Shown: positions 1 through 10,721, counted from the stretch's first letter. The stretch is DNA of 64,000 nt from Symbiodinium natans (GCA_905221605.1 CAJNDS010002184.1:396501-460500); one strand, 5' to 3'. Made by a program: numbers and translations. The notes: generated from the letters alone by a model not told the origin.

Positions 1-1199
1 CTCTACCCCAACCTGAACCCTGAACCCGAAGCCCTGAACAGGCTGGCCCCTTGAAAACCTCTACTAATCTCATAACTCTTTTCAACATGCTCCTGACTTG
101 CTGTTGATTCATAGGAAATGAAGGAAAAGCAACCAGACCACAACTTGCTTCGGCGCCTGTGTTGCCTTATGGGGACCAACAGTGAACCCTCAAAACCCCG
201 AAGCCAAGAAGCCTTGAACCCCTCAACCTGACACCCCAATCTCAACCCTGACGCCCCTGCACCCCTAGATCCCCTAAAACCCCTAGAACCCTGAAACTTG
301 CGGGAAGCACCCCAAACTGTCCTTTGGGCTTGCGTGGCGGGTGCGGGGATTGGGGGTATCTTCGGCTTTCAGCTCCCGACTCCTCCAGCCTTTGTGTGGT
401 CTCAATCCCAGCTTCAAACCGAGACCCCTAAACACCTAAACGCCCAAGACCCCTTGACCCCCCTAGAGCACTAAACTCCTGTAGGCCCCTAACCCCCAGA
501 GCGAAACTCTAAACCCTAGACCCCCCCAGAACCCTAAACCGCTAGACCCCTCTGAACGCCTAAGCCCTAAACCCTAAACCTTAAACGCTAAACCCTAAAC
601 CCTAAACCTTAAACCCTAACTACACCCTAAACCCTAAACCCAAATGGCTCGGGGTTCGGCAGCACTTTTTGAGGCCTCTGGGATGTATTTTGAGCCCTTT
701 CGGGTTTAGGGCTCAGGGTTGAGGGCTTGCTTAGGGTTTAGGGGCTTAAAAGGCTTTAGGGCTTTAGGGGCTTTAGGGCTTGAGGGCTTTAGGGCTTCAG
801 GGCTTCAGGGCTTTAGGGCTTGCTTAAAGTTTAGGGGCTTAGGGCTTTAGGGCTTTGGGGCCTGAGGGGTGGGTAGTTTCACGCCGCAGAGCCCCTCAGA
901 GTAGGCGATTTGCTGCGGCGACACCGGAGCGCAGCCCGAGTCCACGATTGCGACTTTGTTAGCCGCCGTGGCCATAGCTGCGCTCCGTCGTTTCAAGGAA
1001 CCAAGGAGGGACCCTTGTAAGGGACGTTTAGGGTTTAGGGTTTAGGGTTTAGGGTTTAGGGTTTAGGGTTTAGGGTTTAGGGTTATTCAATTTAGGGGCT
1101 ACTTGGGGTATAGGGAGACTACATAAGGCAAAAAGAGAGGTTCTATAGGGGAATCAGCATATAAGGGTCCATTCTATAGGGGTCCCTCCTTCTACCCCT
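1..1199. repeat. Telomere-like repeat-rich flank downstream of the ankyrin gene
   Basis: Mostly degenerate CCCTAAA and TTTAGGG heptamers and their variants (CCCTAGA, CCTTAAA, GCTTTAGGG). A clean TTTAGGG run of about eight units lies at 1027-1083. Apart from a possible short minus-strand frame at 870-975 I see no gene here. It lies 3' of the ankyrin stop codon. Confidence 0.75.
870..975 (-). CDS. Possible short exon, unidentified
   Basis: An ATG at 975 opens a minus-strand frame starting MATAANKVAIVDSGCAPV that stays open to about 870. Base composition is unlike the surrounding repeats. It lies downstream of the ankyrin gene stop at 1200, so it is either a separate first exon or chance. No homology recognised. 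Confidence 0.25.
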
Positions 1200-1280
1200 T
1201 TAAATCGTGTTCCGGCCGGTGCCGTCTTCGAGAAAGCGCGCGATCTCGAGATGGCCAGCGGCAGAGGCCAACATCAGAGC
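1200..1280 (-). CDS. Ankyrin gene exon 11 with stop codon
   Basis: Acceptor TCTAG|GCTCTG at 1280; codes ALMLASAAGHLEIARFLEDG, then TGRNTI and TAA at 1200-1202. The last repeat is cut short. Splicing into further exons cannot be excluded. Confidence 0.75.
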   Translation of the reverse strand, partial: ALMLASAAGHLEIARFLEDGTGRNTI

Positions 1281-4200
1281 CTAGACCCAGGAGTCACCTA
1301 GGAATAAAAAAGGGCACCCTTTTTGGTTTTAAGAGGATTAGAGGGGAAACCCCAAATTCAAACCCTAAGCCCTAAGCCCTAAGCCCTAAGCCCTAAGCCC
1401 TAAGCCCTAAGCCCTAAACCCTAAACCCTAAAATAACCAAATAAGGGCCTACGCCGGGTCCTAGGAGCCGTCGAGCCATTCTTGTCCACGATGTCCTTCC
1501 GGGCGCCGGCTCCTACCAGGAGGCGCACGACAGCGGCATGGCCTTTCGAAGATGCCAGCATCAGAGGCGTGGCGCCCTTGTGGTTGTCCTTACGTCTCCA
1601 ATAACCAGGGAATAAAGAAGCTTAAACCTTTTTCATTCCTAAACCCGAACCCGAAACCCGAAACCCGAAACCCTAAACCCTAAACCCGAAACCCTAAAGA
1701 AGGAACCCCAAAAAAATCTAAAGTTCAACTCTTGGCTAAGTCAGTGTCTGTCATGTTCATGCCAGCACCGGCTTTTACGAGGAGGTGGACGACTTCAACA
1801 TGGCCTTTGATGGAGGCAGCATGCAGAGCTGTGACGGCGAGCTTGTCCTTAGGCTTTCAATGACCCAGGGACAAAAAAGTACATACTTTTGGGGGCGACT
1901 TACCTCATATAGGAAACCCCAAAAAACAAAAAAGGTAAAAAAAAAAAAGAAAAAAAAAAAAAAAAAAAAAAAAACACAATGCTCAAAAAATAATAATGAT
2001 AATACACAGACTGCTGAACAGCCCAGTTGTCTGCGACGTCCTTTCCGGCGCCGGCCTCGAGCAGGAAGCGGGCGACCTCCACGTGGCCATGGAAGCAAGC
2101 GGCCATCAAAGGTGTGCGGCCGTGCCTGTTTGCCACATCCTTACCTGGGATGGCCCCTTCTAAAACCCTCTGAAATATCACATTCCAGATCCTCTTAAAC
2201 AAAACACATAAGGGAAAATAACAAAGATCCTTGAAAACCCAATAAGGGAAAACTAAGCAGATCCTCTTATACCCAATAAGGGAAAATAAACAAGGTCCTC
2301 CTGAACCTAATAAGGGGCAAAAGGTCCTCTTGGAAACCCAGTAAGGGAAGCTATATAAAATGCCCCAAAAAGGCCTACCGAGTTACCATAAACGCCTACC
2401 GAGCTACCATCGACGACATCGCCCGCCTCCAGCAGCAGACGCACGATGGCCGCGTGGCCGTGGCGGGCTGCCAAGACCAGAGCTGTCGAGCCGTGGATGT
2501 CTACCTGGGACACTGTATTATTTACCTACATGGGGTTTAGGGTTTAGGGTTTAGGGTTTAGGGTTTAGGGATACCTGCTTGGAGGTTCAGGGTACTTAGT
2601 AACCCAATGATAAGTGTAGATTTCATCCACTTGTAAGCCCCTTAAGTACCCTAACAGGGTTATAATGGGGTCTACCTGGGACCCTATCATGTACCTACAG
2701 GTTTAGTAGCCAGTATCCCTCCCCCCCACCCTCCAATTGGTAGGTAAAACCCTTACCCCCCCACCCCCCAAAAGGGTAAATAGGGTTAGTAGGTAAAACC
2801 CCCTTTTTTTCAAAGCTGTAGCTAAATATAGGGTCCCAGGTACAATATCTTTGCGGGCACCGGCTTCGAGCAATAGGCGGGCAACTTCCACGTGGCCTTT
2901 CCTGGGTGGCCAAGAACCCAAAGCCCTGCAGAGGAACCAGTGGTACTACTGGGCATCCTAGAAAGAAAACAAAAGCCTACAACTGGGACCCTATCTACCC
3001 ACAGTTTTAGTAGTAAGTACCCCCTACATTTAGTAGGCATAACCCCTAAACAATGGAGGTACATAGGGTCCCAGGTGGTATTCGAGACCCAAGCATCAAA
3101 GATGCATACATCAAAGCCGTCGCGCCGTTGACGTTGTCTGCCGTGTCCTTGCCGGCACCGGCTTCGAGCAACAACTGCAAGACGGCGAGACGACCATTGC
3201 GAGATGCGGCCATCCTCGTTTGACAGTTTAAGGTTTAGGGCTTAGGGTTTAGGGTTAGGGTTTTGGATTTAGGGTGTGGGATGTCGGTGTGGGATTTAGT
3301 GTTGGGGGCTTAGGGGGCGGCGACGAACGTACTTTACACAACTAGGATTTCTAATCTCTTTCGTTGTTTCTGTCATATTCCAATCTGGCGGTAGTATATA
3401 GACCACATACCGTGTAGAGTATGAGGCGGAACATCCCAAGACCCTAAACCATAAACCCTAAACCCTAAACCCCTAACGTTTCGTCCACCAAGGATCAGAG
3501 CTGTACGGCCTTGCAGGTCGGCTTTGTTCGGGTCCTGCGGAAGCTGTAGCATAGCCTCGACCTGGAAAGGTTTAGGGTTTAGGGTTTAGGGTTTAGGGTT
3601 TAGGGTTTAGGGTTTAGGGTTTAGGGTTTAGGGTTTAGGGTTTAGGGTTTCGGGTTTAGGGTTTAGGGTTTAGGGTTTAGAGCTTAGGGATTAGGGCTTA
3701 GGGTTTAGGGTTCAAAGTGTTCGAGGGCTTAGGGAGGTCTGTTTGCTTGGTAACAGCCCATGTGGAAGGTTGATCTCAATTATTATGCGGCCTTTGATGA
3801 ATTTAACCCACGTGTACCCCAAAAGAGTATTTGGGCTTCATATATATATATATATACATATACATGTATACACATATATACATATCTACATGTGTGTATA
3901 TATATATATACTCACCAAGAACAGTACTGTAAAGTAAACACTGCTTCAATGGGCACTTGGGCCTCGTTGGGGAGCAACGCAGCTTGAAAGCCTGCCAACC
4001 TTAAAGTGTGAAAACCTAAACCCTATACTCTAACTACATCCTAAACCCTAACCCCCAAACTCCCAAAACCTAAACCCGCCTTGGCCACAGAGCCCTTAAG
4101 AGCAGCGGACTTGAGCTCGTTGACGCACACTTCAGAAACATCGCAGTAGGTAAGCAGCACCAGCTCAATATCCATGGCGGCGTCCAAACCTCGGAAACCA

Positions 4201-4968
4201 AATGAACCCCAAAAAGGGCTTATGGTTCATTTTATGACCTTCATCGGGATTGTCGTAGCATAGGGCAAACCCTAAACCCTAAACCCTAAACCCTAAACCC
4301 TAATTCTTGGGGCTTCATGTGGCCCCCCCCTGAGAAGGAACTGGTGAAGTCGTCGAGGAAAGAGCAGTCGTGGAGGAGGCGCTGCTGGAACCGTGGGACG
4401 AAGCAATGCTGCACATGCAAACCTGGGAGTTGAGAGAGGCTTCGGGTTTGGGGCTTAGGTGTTAGGGGTTTAGGGTTTAAGTTTAGGGTTACACACATAT
4501 ATATATGTACATGAATAAATGAATAAATAAACAAATATGTATATATATAGATATATGTGTGTATGTATGTATGTATGTATGTATGTATGTATGTATGTAG
4601 GTATGTATGTATGTATGTATGTATGTATGTATGTATGTATGTATGTATGTATGATGTGCGTGTGTGTTGGCGTGAGGGTTTCTAAGGTTCGCATATAACT
4701 TATGAATATTCAGTTCATAAGGAAGATTTCCTGCAAGCTCAAAAACCTTAACTACTATTTGCTTAAGAACCCCAAAAGGTTAAAACACATAATAACCCCT
4801 AGATTACCCTTAATCAGCAAGAACATTTTGCATTTTTCGGGGAGCTCTTTAAAGCAATTAGTAGTGAACGGCAACCCGGAGACGCCGCTTCAAGGCTCGC
4901 ACGTCGCTCACATCCTCCACAGGTATGCTTGCCACCTCGTCTCCTGACAGCTTCCTGATGTGCAGCAT
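1200..4968 (-). CDS. Ubiquitin-like/ankyrin-repeat protein gene (11 exons)
   Basis: Host gene reconstructed exon by exon on the minus strand. It starts at ATG 4968 with a beta-grasp, ubiquitin-like N-terminus (MLHIRKLSGDEVASIPVEDV), continues through a linker (MDIELVLLTY, then LQLPQDPNKAD) and about eight ankyrin repeats of 33 residues with TPLM/TALM and GHVEVARLLLEAGA cores, and ends at TAA 1200-1202. Exons 3 to 11 join without a phase break. Ankyrin arrays are protein-binding scaffolds; the partner cannot be told from sequence. The ubiquitin-like plus ankyrin layout recalls an abundant family in Symbiodinium-type dinoflagellates (from memory, not searched). Predicted length is about 345 residues. 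Joins of exons 1-2 and 2-3 are the weakest, because their donors are non-standard. Confidence 0.85.
1281..1468 (-). mobile_element. Introner-like intron with terminal inverted repeats
   Basis: Intron 10 of the ankyrin gene. Plus-strand ends read ctagacccagg and ccgggtcctag, an imperfect inverted repeat. In coding sense both junctions carry GCTC, as expected from a 4-bp target duplication. The interior holds CCCTAAG and CCCTAAA runs (1361-1434). Same family as the free element at 36780-36891. Confidence 0.65.
1469..1588 (-). CDS. Ankyrin gene exon 10
   Basis: 40 codons beginning DNHKGATPLMLASSKGHAAV and ending KNGST. GC donor GCTCCT; the next exon starts GCTCTG, sharing GCTC. The following intron has a CTAG-type terminal inverted repeat. 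Confidence 0.85.
1749..1847 (-). CDS. Ankyrin gene exon 9 (exactly one 33-codon repeat)
   Basis: 99 nt, 33 codons, starting DKLAVTALHAASIKGHVEVV. Donor GACACT and next exon start GACAAC share GACA. One exon here equals one ankyrin repeat. Confidence 0.85.
2032..2139 (-). CDS. Ankyrin gene exon 8
   Basis: 36 codons: DVANRHGRTPLMAACFHGHV, then EVARFLLEAGAGKDVA. Acceptor GTAAG|GATGTG. The GA donor GACAACT and next exon start GACAAGC share five bases (GACAA). Confidence 0.85.
2412..2504 (-). CDS. Ankyrin gene exon 7
   Basis: 31 codons, VDIHGSTALVLAARHGHAAI onward. The GA donor GATGGT and next exon start GATGTG share GATG. The HG-to-HG distance into exon 8 is exactly 33 residues, which fixes this exon end. 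Confidence 0.85.
2844..2901 (-). CDS. Ankyrin gene exon 6
   Basis: Acceptor CCCAG|GAAAGG; codes KGHVEVARLLLEAGARKDI. The donor GTACC and the next exon start GTAGA share GTA; the join gives KDIVDIHGSTAL with exact 33-residue periodicity. Confidence 0.85.
3098..3214 (-). CDS. Ankyrin gene exon 5
   Basis: Acceptor AG|GATGGCC at 3214. Codes ankyrin units reading MAASRNGRLAVLQLLLEAGA and NGATALMYAS. Ends with TT, followed by a GA donor (GATGC). Confidence 0.85.
3497..3561 (-). CDS. Ankyrin gene exon 4
   Basis: CAG acceptor before GTCGAG at 3561; codes VEAMLQLPQDPNKADLQGRT. Ends with CT in phase 2; the donor begins GATCC and the next exon begins GATGG, a shared GAT. Left flank CCCTAAA (3442-3475), right flank a TTTAGGG array (3570-3690). 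Confidence 0.8.
3841..3911. repeat. TA/TACA low-complexity tract
   Basis: Alternating ta, tacata and tgtata microsatellite in an ankyrin-gene intron. No coding meaning. Confidence 0.85.
4080..4189 (-). CDS. Ankyrin gene exon 3
   Basis: Codes MDIELVLLTYCDVSEVCVNE and then the first helix of an ankyrin-like unit (KSAALKGSVAK). The GC donor (GCGGGT) follows AAG at 4080, and the codon phase is zero into exon 4. Confidence 0.8.
4330..4422 (-). CDS. Ankyrin gene exon 2
   Basis: Polypyrimidine tract plus CAG acceptor (AACTCCCAG) precedes 4422. In the used frame it codes LHVQHCFVPRFQQRLL then a SFLDD segment, matching the second half of the ubiquitin-like domain in this protein type. Ends near 4330 in a G run; donor uncertain. 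Flanked by CCCTAAA (4265-4303) and TTTAGGG (4459-4490) arrays. Confidence 0.7.
4546..4653. repeat. (GTAT)n microsatellite
   Basis: About 23 near-perfect tandem GTAT tetramers with one GTAG interruption, inside ankyrin intron 1. An open frame through it is an artefact. Confidence 0.9.
4751..4865. mobile_element. Short inverted-repeat element, TTGCTTAAGAACC family
   Basis: Ends actactatttgcttaagaa and ctctttaaagcaattagtag are inverted partners. It lies in ankyrin intron 1. Relatives occur at 20330-20466, 59377-59483 and 59906-60010, with decayed copies near 23360, 24170-24262, 35245-35395 and 40735-40850. No coding capacity. Confidence 0.7.
4876..4968 (-). CDS. Ankyrin gene exon 1 (ubiquitin-like start)
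   Basis: Begins at ATG 4968 and codes MLHIRKLSGDEVASIPVEDV followed by SDVRALKRRL, a ubiquitin-like first strand and helix. The donor is not certain: the frame needed by exon 2 suggests an end within 4876-4878, which leaves a GG-type donor. An inverted-repeat element (4751-4865) sits in the following intron. Confidence 0.75.
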
Positions 4969-5867
4969 GGCGGAGGCGTTGAAAGCATTGAAGGGCGGTA
5001 AACCCTAAAGGCTAAACCGGAAGCTGCCGTGCCTGCCTACGCTGACGTGTTGCCGGTGCCGTGGGGTTGTTGCAGGTAGCTGCTGTGTGTGATGTCTGAT
5101 GCAGGTGCCTGTGTCTGTTTCGCTCTTTCTCTCTCTCTCTCTCGCGATGCGTCTATGCATTCGTTGCAGGCCACATGGACCCGAACATTGGGGTGATATA
5201 CCCTATACTACCATAATCCTCATTAAGGTTAGATGCATTATATTAACCATAAACCCTTTCAAGGTTATATGTCTTATGTGAGCCATCAACCCTTTTAAGG
5301 CTATATGTAGTATATGAACCCTCAACCCTTCTAAGGTTCATGTGGTCCCAAGGTTCTCATTATGAACTGCGTGCTCGGCCTGCCAGTGCCTGGGGCTTCT
5401 GGCACGGCACAAAGCTCTGGAAGAGAGCCGCAACACAGCGAACGCAGGAGCATGCAAAAGCGCCTTAAAGCATACAATGGGGTTTTAGGGCTTAGGTTTA
5501 GGGTTGGCCAAGCTTGATATCTGAACCTTGATGCCGGACATAAACAGCCTTCTAAGCTCAAATCGTGTAAAGATAGACCCAAAAAAACCTACAAACCCTT
5601 AACCTGAGCCTGAAGTGAGAGCCCCCAGGCTCAAGTGTACCTCAGCATGTACATCTGGGCACCACTCGGGACTAGGGATTATGGTATCCGGTCTTCGGGC
5701 TTTGGACACAGTCGCCACATAGGAGCCACCTGAAAAGCTGAAAGCACGTTTCTGGAGGCACATGTTTAGGACCTCCTGAATCCTAAACCCTAAACCCTAA
5801 ACCCTAAACCCTAAACCCTGAACCCTGAACCCTAAACCCTAAACCCTAAACCCTGAACCCATCAACT
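4969..5867. other. Intergenic stretch upstream of the ankyrin start
   Basis: Upstream of ATG 4968. Contains a pyrimidine run (5119-5143) and a relative of the CCTTGGGGAC inverted-repeat family around 5193-5355. I see no convincing exon, and no canonical promoter element can be named for this group. Confidence 0.5.
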
Positions 5868-5942
5868 TTTTGCTGAGCTTGTGACTTGTCCAACGCCTGC
5901 ATCTGCGGGACCAGGTAGTCGGACCCTGCTTTGCACACGATG
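5868..5942 (-). CDS. Probable exon of unidentified gene
   Basis: Minus-strand frame VCKAGSDYLVPQMQALDKSQ, then AQQKVDG; non-repetitive and charged. It sits between a CCCTAAA block (5782-5860) and a TTTAGGG block (5945-5990), the arrangement seen around proven exons. Probably the same gene as the exons at 6.6, 7.5, 7.75 and 9.85 kb. Confidence 0.5.
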
Positions 5943-6583
5943 GGGTTTCGGGTTTAGGGTTTAGGGTTTAGGGTTTAGGGTTTAGGGTTTGGGGTTGATG
6001 CTCCCTCGAGCTCGCAAGAGATCTGAGGCTTGGAGAGTTTCGGCTTGCCTGGGACCCTATACCTACGGCCAGAAATGGGCCTGCGCATCCCGCTTGGCGA
6101 GCGTACCCCCCGTACACCCCAAGAGGCGCCCTGTGCAAAGCGAACTCCCCGGCGAGCGAAACAAATGTTCTCAACCCTGACACCCTCAACCCTTTCACCC
6201 TAAGCCCTAAATCCTGGAAACATAAAACCCTGTAATTTTAAACCCCCACCCGCTAAACCCTACTAAACCTCCTAAATCCGAAACCATGAGCCCTGAAGCC
6301 CAAACCTACTTCTGTAGGTCACCAACAAGAATCCTAGGAATCAGGGTGCCACTTCCGGGCACCACTGGGTGTCCAGGGAGGGTCTGGGAATCTGATGGTT
6401 GAGGGCATGCTGGCTTCTTGCCGGGCTTAGGGGGTCAAGGGCCATGGGATTCTTCTTTCGGGTTTAGGGCTCATCGGGCTTATCCCAACTAGGAACTGTA
6501 CAAGTACCTTACATCCTAAACCCTAAATCCTAAACCCTAAACCCTAAACCCTAAACCCTAAACCCTAAGCCCACAACTTGCAA

Positions 6584-6652
6584 GCATCAAGGATCGCCGG
6601 CAGCACGGTCGATGCCCAGCTGCTTCTCCTCTCTCTCGCAGAGCGCGCAGTT
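6584..6652 (-). CDS. Probable exon of unidentified gene
   Basis: Minus frame KLRALREREEKQLGIDRAAG, strongly charged and helix-like. CCCTAAA arrays lie on both sides (6521-6570 and 6687 onward). Exact splice sites not fixed. Confidence 0.45.
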
Positions 6653-7488
6653 TTGGGGGCTTCTGGGGGCACATGGTTGGGGCCAGCCCTAAACCCTAAA
6701 CCCTAAACTCTAAACCCTAGACCCTAGACCCAAAACCCTAAACCCTAAACCCTAAGCCCTAAACCCTAAACCCTAAACCCTAAACTGTACAATTTGGGGT
6801 GCACAGGGGTCGGAGTCCTCGGCCTCCTATGGCAAAAACCCCTGTGTGTCCCACCATCCACATAAGAGGCTACAACCGGGAACAAAACCATCGACTCGAC
6901 ATCCTCTAGTACCTTCCCAGGCCTCGCTCTGAGGGTAGTTACGTGTCCCGGAAAGGGGGGCCAGACGCCAGAAACCTCTAAGAGAGGTAAGGGGGGCCAT
7001 ATCAAGGGCCTATGTACCTTCCAAGGCCACACAAAAAAGGTTTCGGGCCTAGGTATGGCTGAGGGTTTTGCAGCAGGGCGTCGTGTTCATGTTCAAGGAA
7101 CAAAAAGACCCTCAGCCCTAAACCTTAAGCCCCCTAAACCCTAAACCCTCGTAAACCTCTAGGGGCTCCCATATAGTCGGGGCATAAGTCCCGAGACCCC
7201 TGCGCTGAAGTCCGCATCGTAAATCCCAAGCCCGTAAGACCCCAAATCATGTCTCCTTATAGCTCCCTCAGCCCCGAACTCCAAGCATGAAACCAAAAGC
7301 TCTTAGTCTTCTAAACCCTGAACCCTAAACCTCTAAACCCTAACTCTAAACCCTGCAGGCCCCCCCCCCTCTCCCAAAGCCCCAAAGCCTACTTTCAGGT
7401 TTAGGGTTTAGGGGTTACGGTTCATAGGGTTTCGCTTATTGCCTTGTCTAACCCGCAACCCTCGACCCAAAAGCCTAAACCCTAAACC

Positions 7489-7556
7489 CGAGTCGCACAA
7501 GGAACGTGCCTCCGTGTAGGCCATGAGCTTCCTCCGGTTCGCCTGCTTCTCACTTT
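7489..7556 (-). CDS. Probable exon of unidentified gene
   Basis: Minus frame SEKQANRRKLMAYTEARSLC. Composition is coding-like and differs from the repeats around it. Boundaries approximate. Confidence 0.45.
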
Positions 7557-7729
7557 GGGTTTCTGTTTTAGGTTTTGCGGATTAGGGTTTAAAGGGTTTA
7601 GGGTTTAGGGCTCTGGTATCTGCGCAGGTTTTCGGGTTTAGGGTTTAAAAGTTTCTAAGGTTTAGGGTTGGTGAAGGAGGTTGATGGGGGCTGAGGGGTT
7701 TGGGGGCTTCGAGTTTAGGGGGAAATTTG

Positions 7730-7799
7730 GCGACCGTAAAAGGGCGGCTGGCATTTCTTCAGCAACTTGGGCACACCTCTCTGCCAGCTTTTCTGAGTC
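7730..7799 (-). CDS. Probable coiled-coil exon of unidentified gene
   Basis: Acceptor CTCAG|GACTCA at 7799 followed by DSEKLAERCAQVAEEMPAAL, an amphipathic helix pattern. 3' edge approximate. Confidence 0.5.
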
Positions 7800-9828
7800 C
7801 TGAGCCGTAAATCCCTGAATCCCTCCTAGCTGAAGACATCCTGGTTCCGTGACCCCAGGGACAACGCTTAGGGGCTTTTACAGGGGGGCGTCGGGTTCAG
7901 GGTCTCCCCTGAAGGGTTTAGGGTTTAGGAGTTCAAGGCCTAGGGCTTAGGGTTTAGGGCTTAGAACCCATAAGCCTTGAACCCCTACATGATTTATCCG
8001 ATTTGCAATGAGCAAGCTGGACAGCCAATGATGTGAAAGGTATGCAGACATGGAGATTGCTTCCTTGGCGTGTCTTGAAAGAGACCACTACTTGGGGGGG
8101 GGGGGGGGTTTACAGTTTGAGGGTTACTCAAAACCCTAAACCCTAGGCCCTAAGCCCTACACTCTAAGTTTGCGGAGAACGGCCACTACAGGGCTACAAC
8201 CTCGCAGGGGCTAAGGAGGTTGGATCTTTTGGATGTGTGGGGATGTGTGGGCTGGTGCCTATCCGGGGCGTATGGGGGGTAGGTACCTAGGGAGCCTTCG
8301 GCAAGCTTAGGGAGCCTTAGGGAGGGGAGTATTAGGAAACCTTGGGTTACATGTACATGCCCCCTTGAACCACCCTCCCTCAAGAACTCCCTAGTTGTAA
8401 GGCTGGAAGGCTCCAGAGGACCCACAAGCGACCAAAGTGAACTAGGCCCCTAAACGTCCAGGCATATATGGGCACTGGTAGGTTTGGGCGTTAAAGGGGA
8501 CGTGGGTCCGAATCCCTATAAACCTTATGAACCCTACACCGGCCCTAAACCCTACCTAAACCCTAAACCCTAAACCCTAAACCCTAAACCCTAAACCCTG
8601 CACCCTGCACCCTAAACCCTAAACCCTAAACCCTACACCCTAAGCCCTAAGCCCGAAGCCCTAAACCCTAAACCCTGTTAATCTCTTCTGCTCAGGTTTG
8701 AAGATTTCAACAGCTAGAAACTCGGCAAGCCAGCCTCACACACGGACTTGGCGGCCTCCACGCGTCACACGTTTCAGAACAGATGGGTTCCAGTGTAACC
8801 TTAAATTACAGCTAGGCTCCAGCGTAACCTGAAGTTAGGGTTTAGGGTTTGGGGTTTAGGGTTTGGGGTGTGGGGTTTAGGCTTAGGGTTAGGGTTTTGG
8901 GTGCAGGGTTCGGGGTTCAGGGTTTAAGTGCAGCCTGAACAACATGAAGCACAAACGATCGTTAAACAAACAGAACAACAATAGCCGACAAAAGAACAAG
9001 TACTAACTACCATGAGATTGAGATCGGCAACACGCGTTTTGATAACCATAATAACGTGAAACGGATGGCAACAAAGAACACAACATATTCACCCTGCTTC
9101 TCTAAGTTTCAAGCGCCCGATAGACCCTAGGCCCCCTTGGGGGCCCTTTGAGGTTTTTAGGGTTGGCCATGTCTTGCACCTGCACCAACACCAGGTATGT
9201 GGGGTTGGGGGTTTAGGGTTTTAGGGTTCTATAGGGTTTTAACGGTTTAGGAGTTTAGGGGCTTAGTAACTCAGATTATGAAGGAACCCGGCCCTCTAGG
9301 TAGAGATAGTATGGCCTCCTCCCCCCGGTCTCTCCCAAAAAGGAAGAGGTGACAAGCATTAACAGGTGTTTATATAAACCAGTAGAGCAAGCTAAACCTT
9401 GAACCCCAAACCCCAAACCCCACCCCCAACCCCCAACACCAAACCCTAAACCCCAACCCTAAACCCTAAACCCCTAACCCCCTAACCCCTAAACCCCTTA
9501 ACCCCTTAACCCCTAAACCCTAAACCCTAAACCCTAAACCCTAAACCCCACACCCCAGGGGCCTGGGTGTTGCGGGGTTTTAAGGGTTCTACTTGCAGGT
9601 TGGGGCATCCTCGAATTGATAGACCAAAGCTCTGTGCGGTTGGTGAAAAAAAGGGGTTTGTGTACGGGGCTTAGGGTTTAGGGTTTAGGGTTTATGATGG
9701 CTTAGGGGGTTTAGGGCGTTTAGGGATTTCTGTTGGGGGTTCGGCTGTAGGGTTTGGCCGCCCGGCGCTTTTGACGCTGTTTTCGCTTCCGGCACGGCTG
9801 GCGCTCCGGGCAATGCCAAAGACCCTAC
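7800..9828. other. Repeat-rich stretch with no assigned exon
   Basis: Telomere-like blocks at 8540-8680, 9405-9555 and 9666-9690, a G homopolymer at 8094-8108, and an A-rich unique tract at 8935-9125. A weak minus frame (VEAAKSVCEAGLPSF) near 8705-8752 is not enough to call. Confidence 0.5.
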
Positions 9829-9890
9829 CATGCGCAGGCACCCTCCTCAAACTCCTCCTCGTCCTCAACGAGGCCCACATCCGCATCATC
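9829..9890 (-). CDS. Probable acidic exon of unidentified gene
   Basis: Acceptor CTCAG at 9891-9893, then DDADVGLVEDEEEFEEGACA and a GT donor (GTAGGG) after 9829. 62 nt with clean splice signals. The family is not recognisable. Confidence 0.55.
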
Positions 9891-10170
9891 CTGAGCTCGT
9901 GCGTACAAAATCACCGGCTTAGGGTTTTAGGGTTTAGGCCTCAGAGAACTATCTCCTTGAACATGGGTCCCTGTTTGGGTGTTCGTACAACAAGGCTTCT
10001 AGTGAAGGAATGCCCCTCTATTTTTGAAACCTCCTACCCCAAACCCTACACCCTACACCCTACACCCTAAACCCTAAACCCTAAACCCTTTATGTGTGCC
10101 CTAAGCCTCCAAAGACCATCCTACAGCAGGACTGGTTCCTCCGAGGCGGGGTCTGAAAACCCTGCCTGTT

Positions 10171-10288
10171 GAAGGGTTTAGGGTTTAGGGTTTAGGGCTT
10201 AGGGTTTAGTTTAGGGTTTAGGGTTTAGGGTTTAGGGTTTAGGGTTTAGGGTTTAGGGTTTAGGGTTTAGGGTTTAGGGCTTAGGATA
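10171..10288 (+). repeat. TTTAGGG array
   Basis: About 15 near-perfect TTTAGGG heptamers, overlapping the 3' edge of an open minus-strand frame. Confidence 0.95.
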
Positions 10289-10463
10289 TATGAACAGGGC
10301 CCTTGTCAAGCAGCAACTGGGGACTAAACGCTTTCCTGAAGCACAAACCAGCATCTGGCAAGAGCAGCTCGTCGGCGACCCACGCCCGCACGCGCTGCGA
10401 GAGGAGGGGCAGGAAGTCTCTCGGCAAGCAGGGCTCCTTGATAGCCCAGAAACCATATTCTAA
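10277..10463 (-). CDS. Probable exon of unidentified gene
   Basis: Acceptor-like CATTAG before 10463, then a long minus frame: YGFWAIKEPCLPRDFLPLLS, QRVRAWVADELLLPDAG, LCFRKAFSPQLLLDKGP. The density of conserved-looking hydrophobic and aromatic residues argues for real coding. Its 3' end runs into the telomeric array, so the donor is probably before 10290. Family not recognised. It could belong to the PhyH-like gene upstream or to a separate gene. Confidence 0.5.
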
Positions 10464-10586
10464 TGGGGGCACCCTTTTTCCTACTTAAAAAGCTTAAACC
10501 TTAATATTCCTACTAAATAAGGACACCAAAAACATTATAAAGTTCAGCTGGTAGAGAAGTAAGTTTTTAGGGGTTGGTTACTTTAC

Positions 10587-10721
10587 CTTGGTAACCCAGT
10601 AACCAGAATTTATTCTAACAGAGGCACCCTTTTTTGGGAGGTTGGTTACTTTATAAAGGGAACCTTGAAACCCAAAAAAGACAAAAAAAGTGGTGAAGGC
10701 TGGGCTACCAGGGCTCGATAG
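10587..10721. mobile_element. Short inverted-repeat element, CTTGGTAGCCC family (diverged)
   Basis: Left end cttggtaacccagtaacc, right end gctgggctaccagg, with an internal cccttttttggg and a cccaaaaaag partner. Related to 17726-17837 and to half-copies near 34070. Flanking duplication unclear. Confidence 0.5.

Noticed and set aside
1027-1083. Chromosome end (true telomere)
   Set aside because: Arrays are short, in both orientations and scattered over all 64 kb, so they are interstitial.
1775-2202. Long frames through the poly-A tract at about 1930-1980
   Set aside because: Only the short ankyrin exons 1749-1847 and 2032-2139 are supported; the rest is intron with homopolymer.
3743-3987. Open frames across the TA/TACA tract
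   Set aside because: The frame is a microsatellite translation inside an ankyrin intron.
4470-4694. Tyr/Ile/His-rich open frame
   Set aside because: Translation of the GTAT microsatellite.
9771-10070. 99-codon plus-strand frame
   Set aside because: Overlaps the better supported minus exon 9829-9890 and runs into telomeric repeats.
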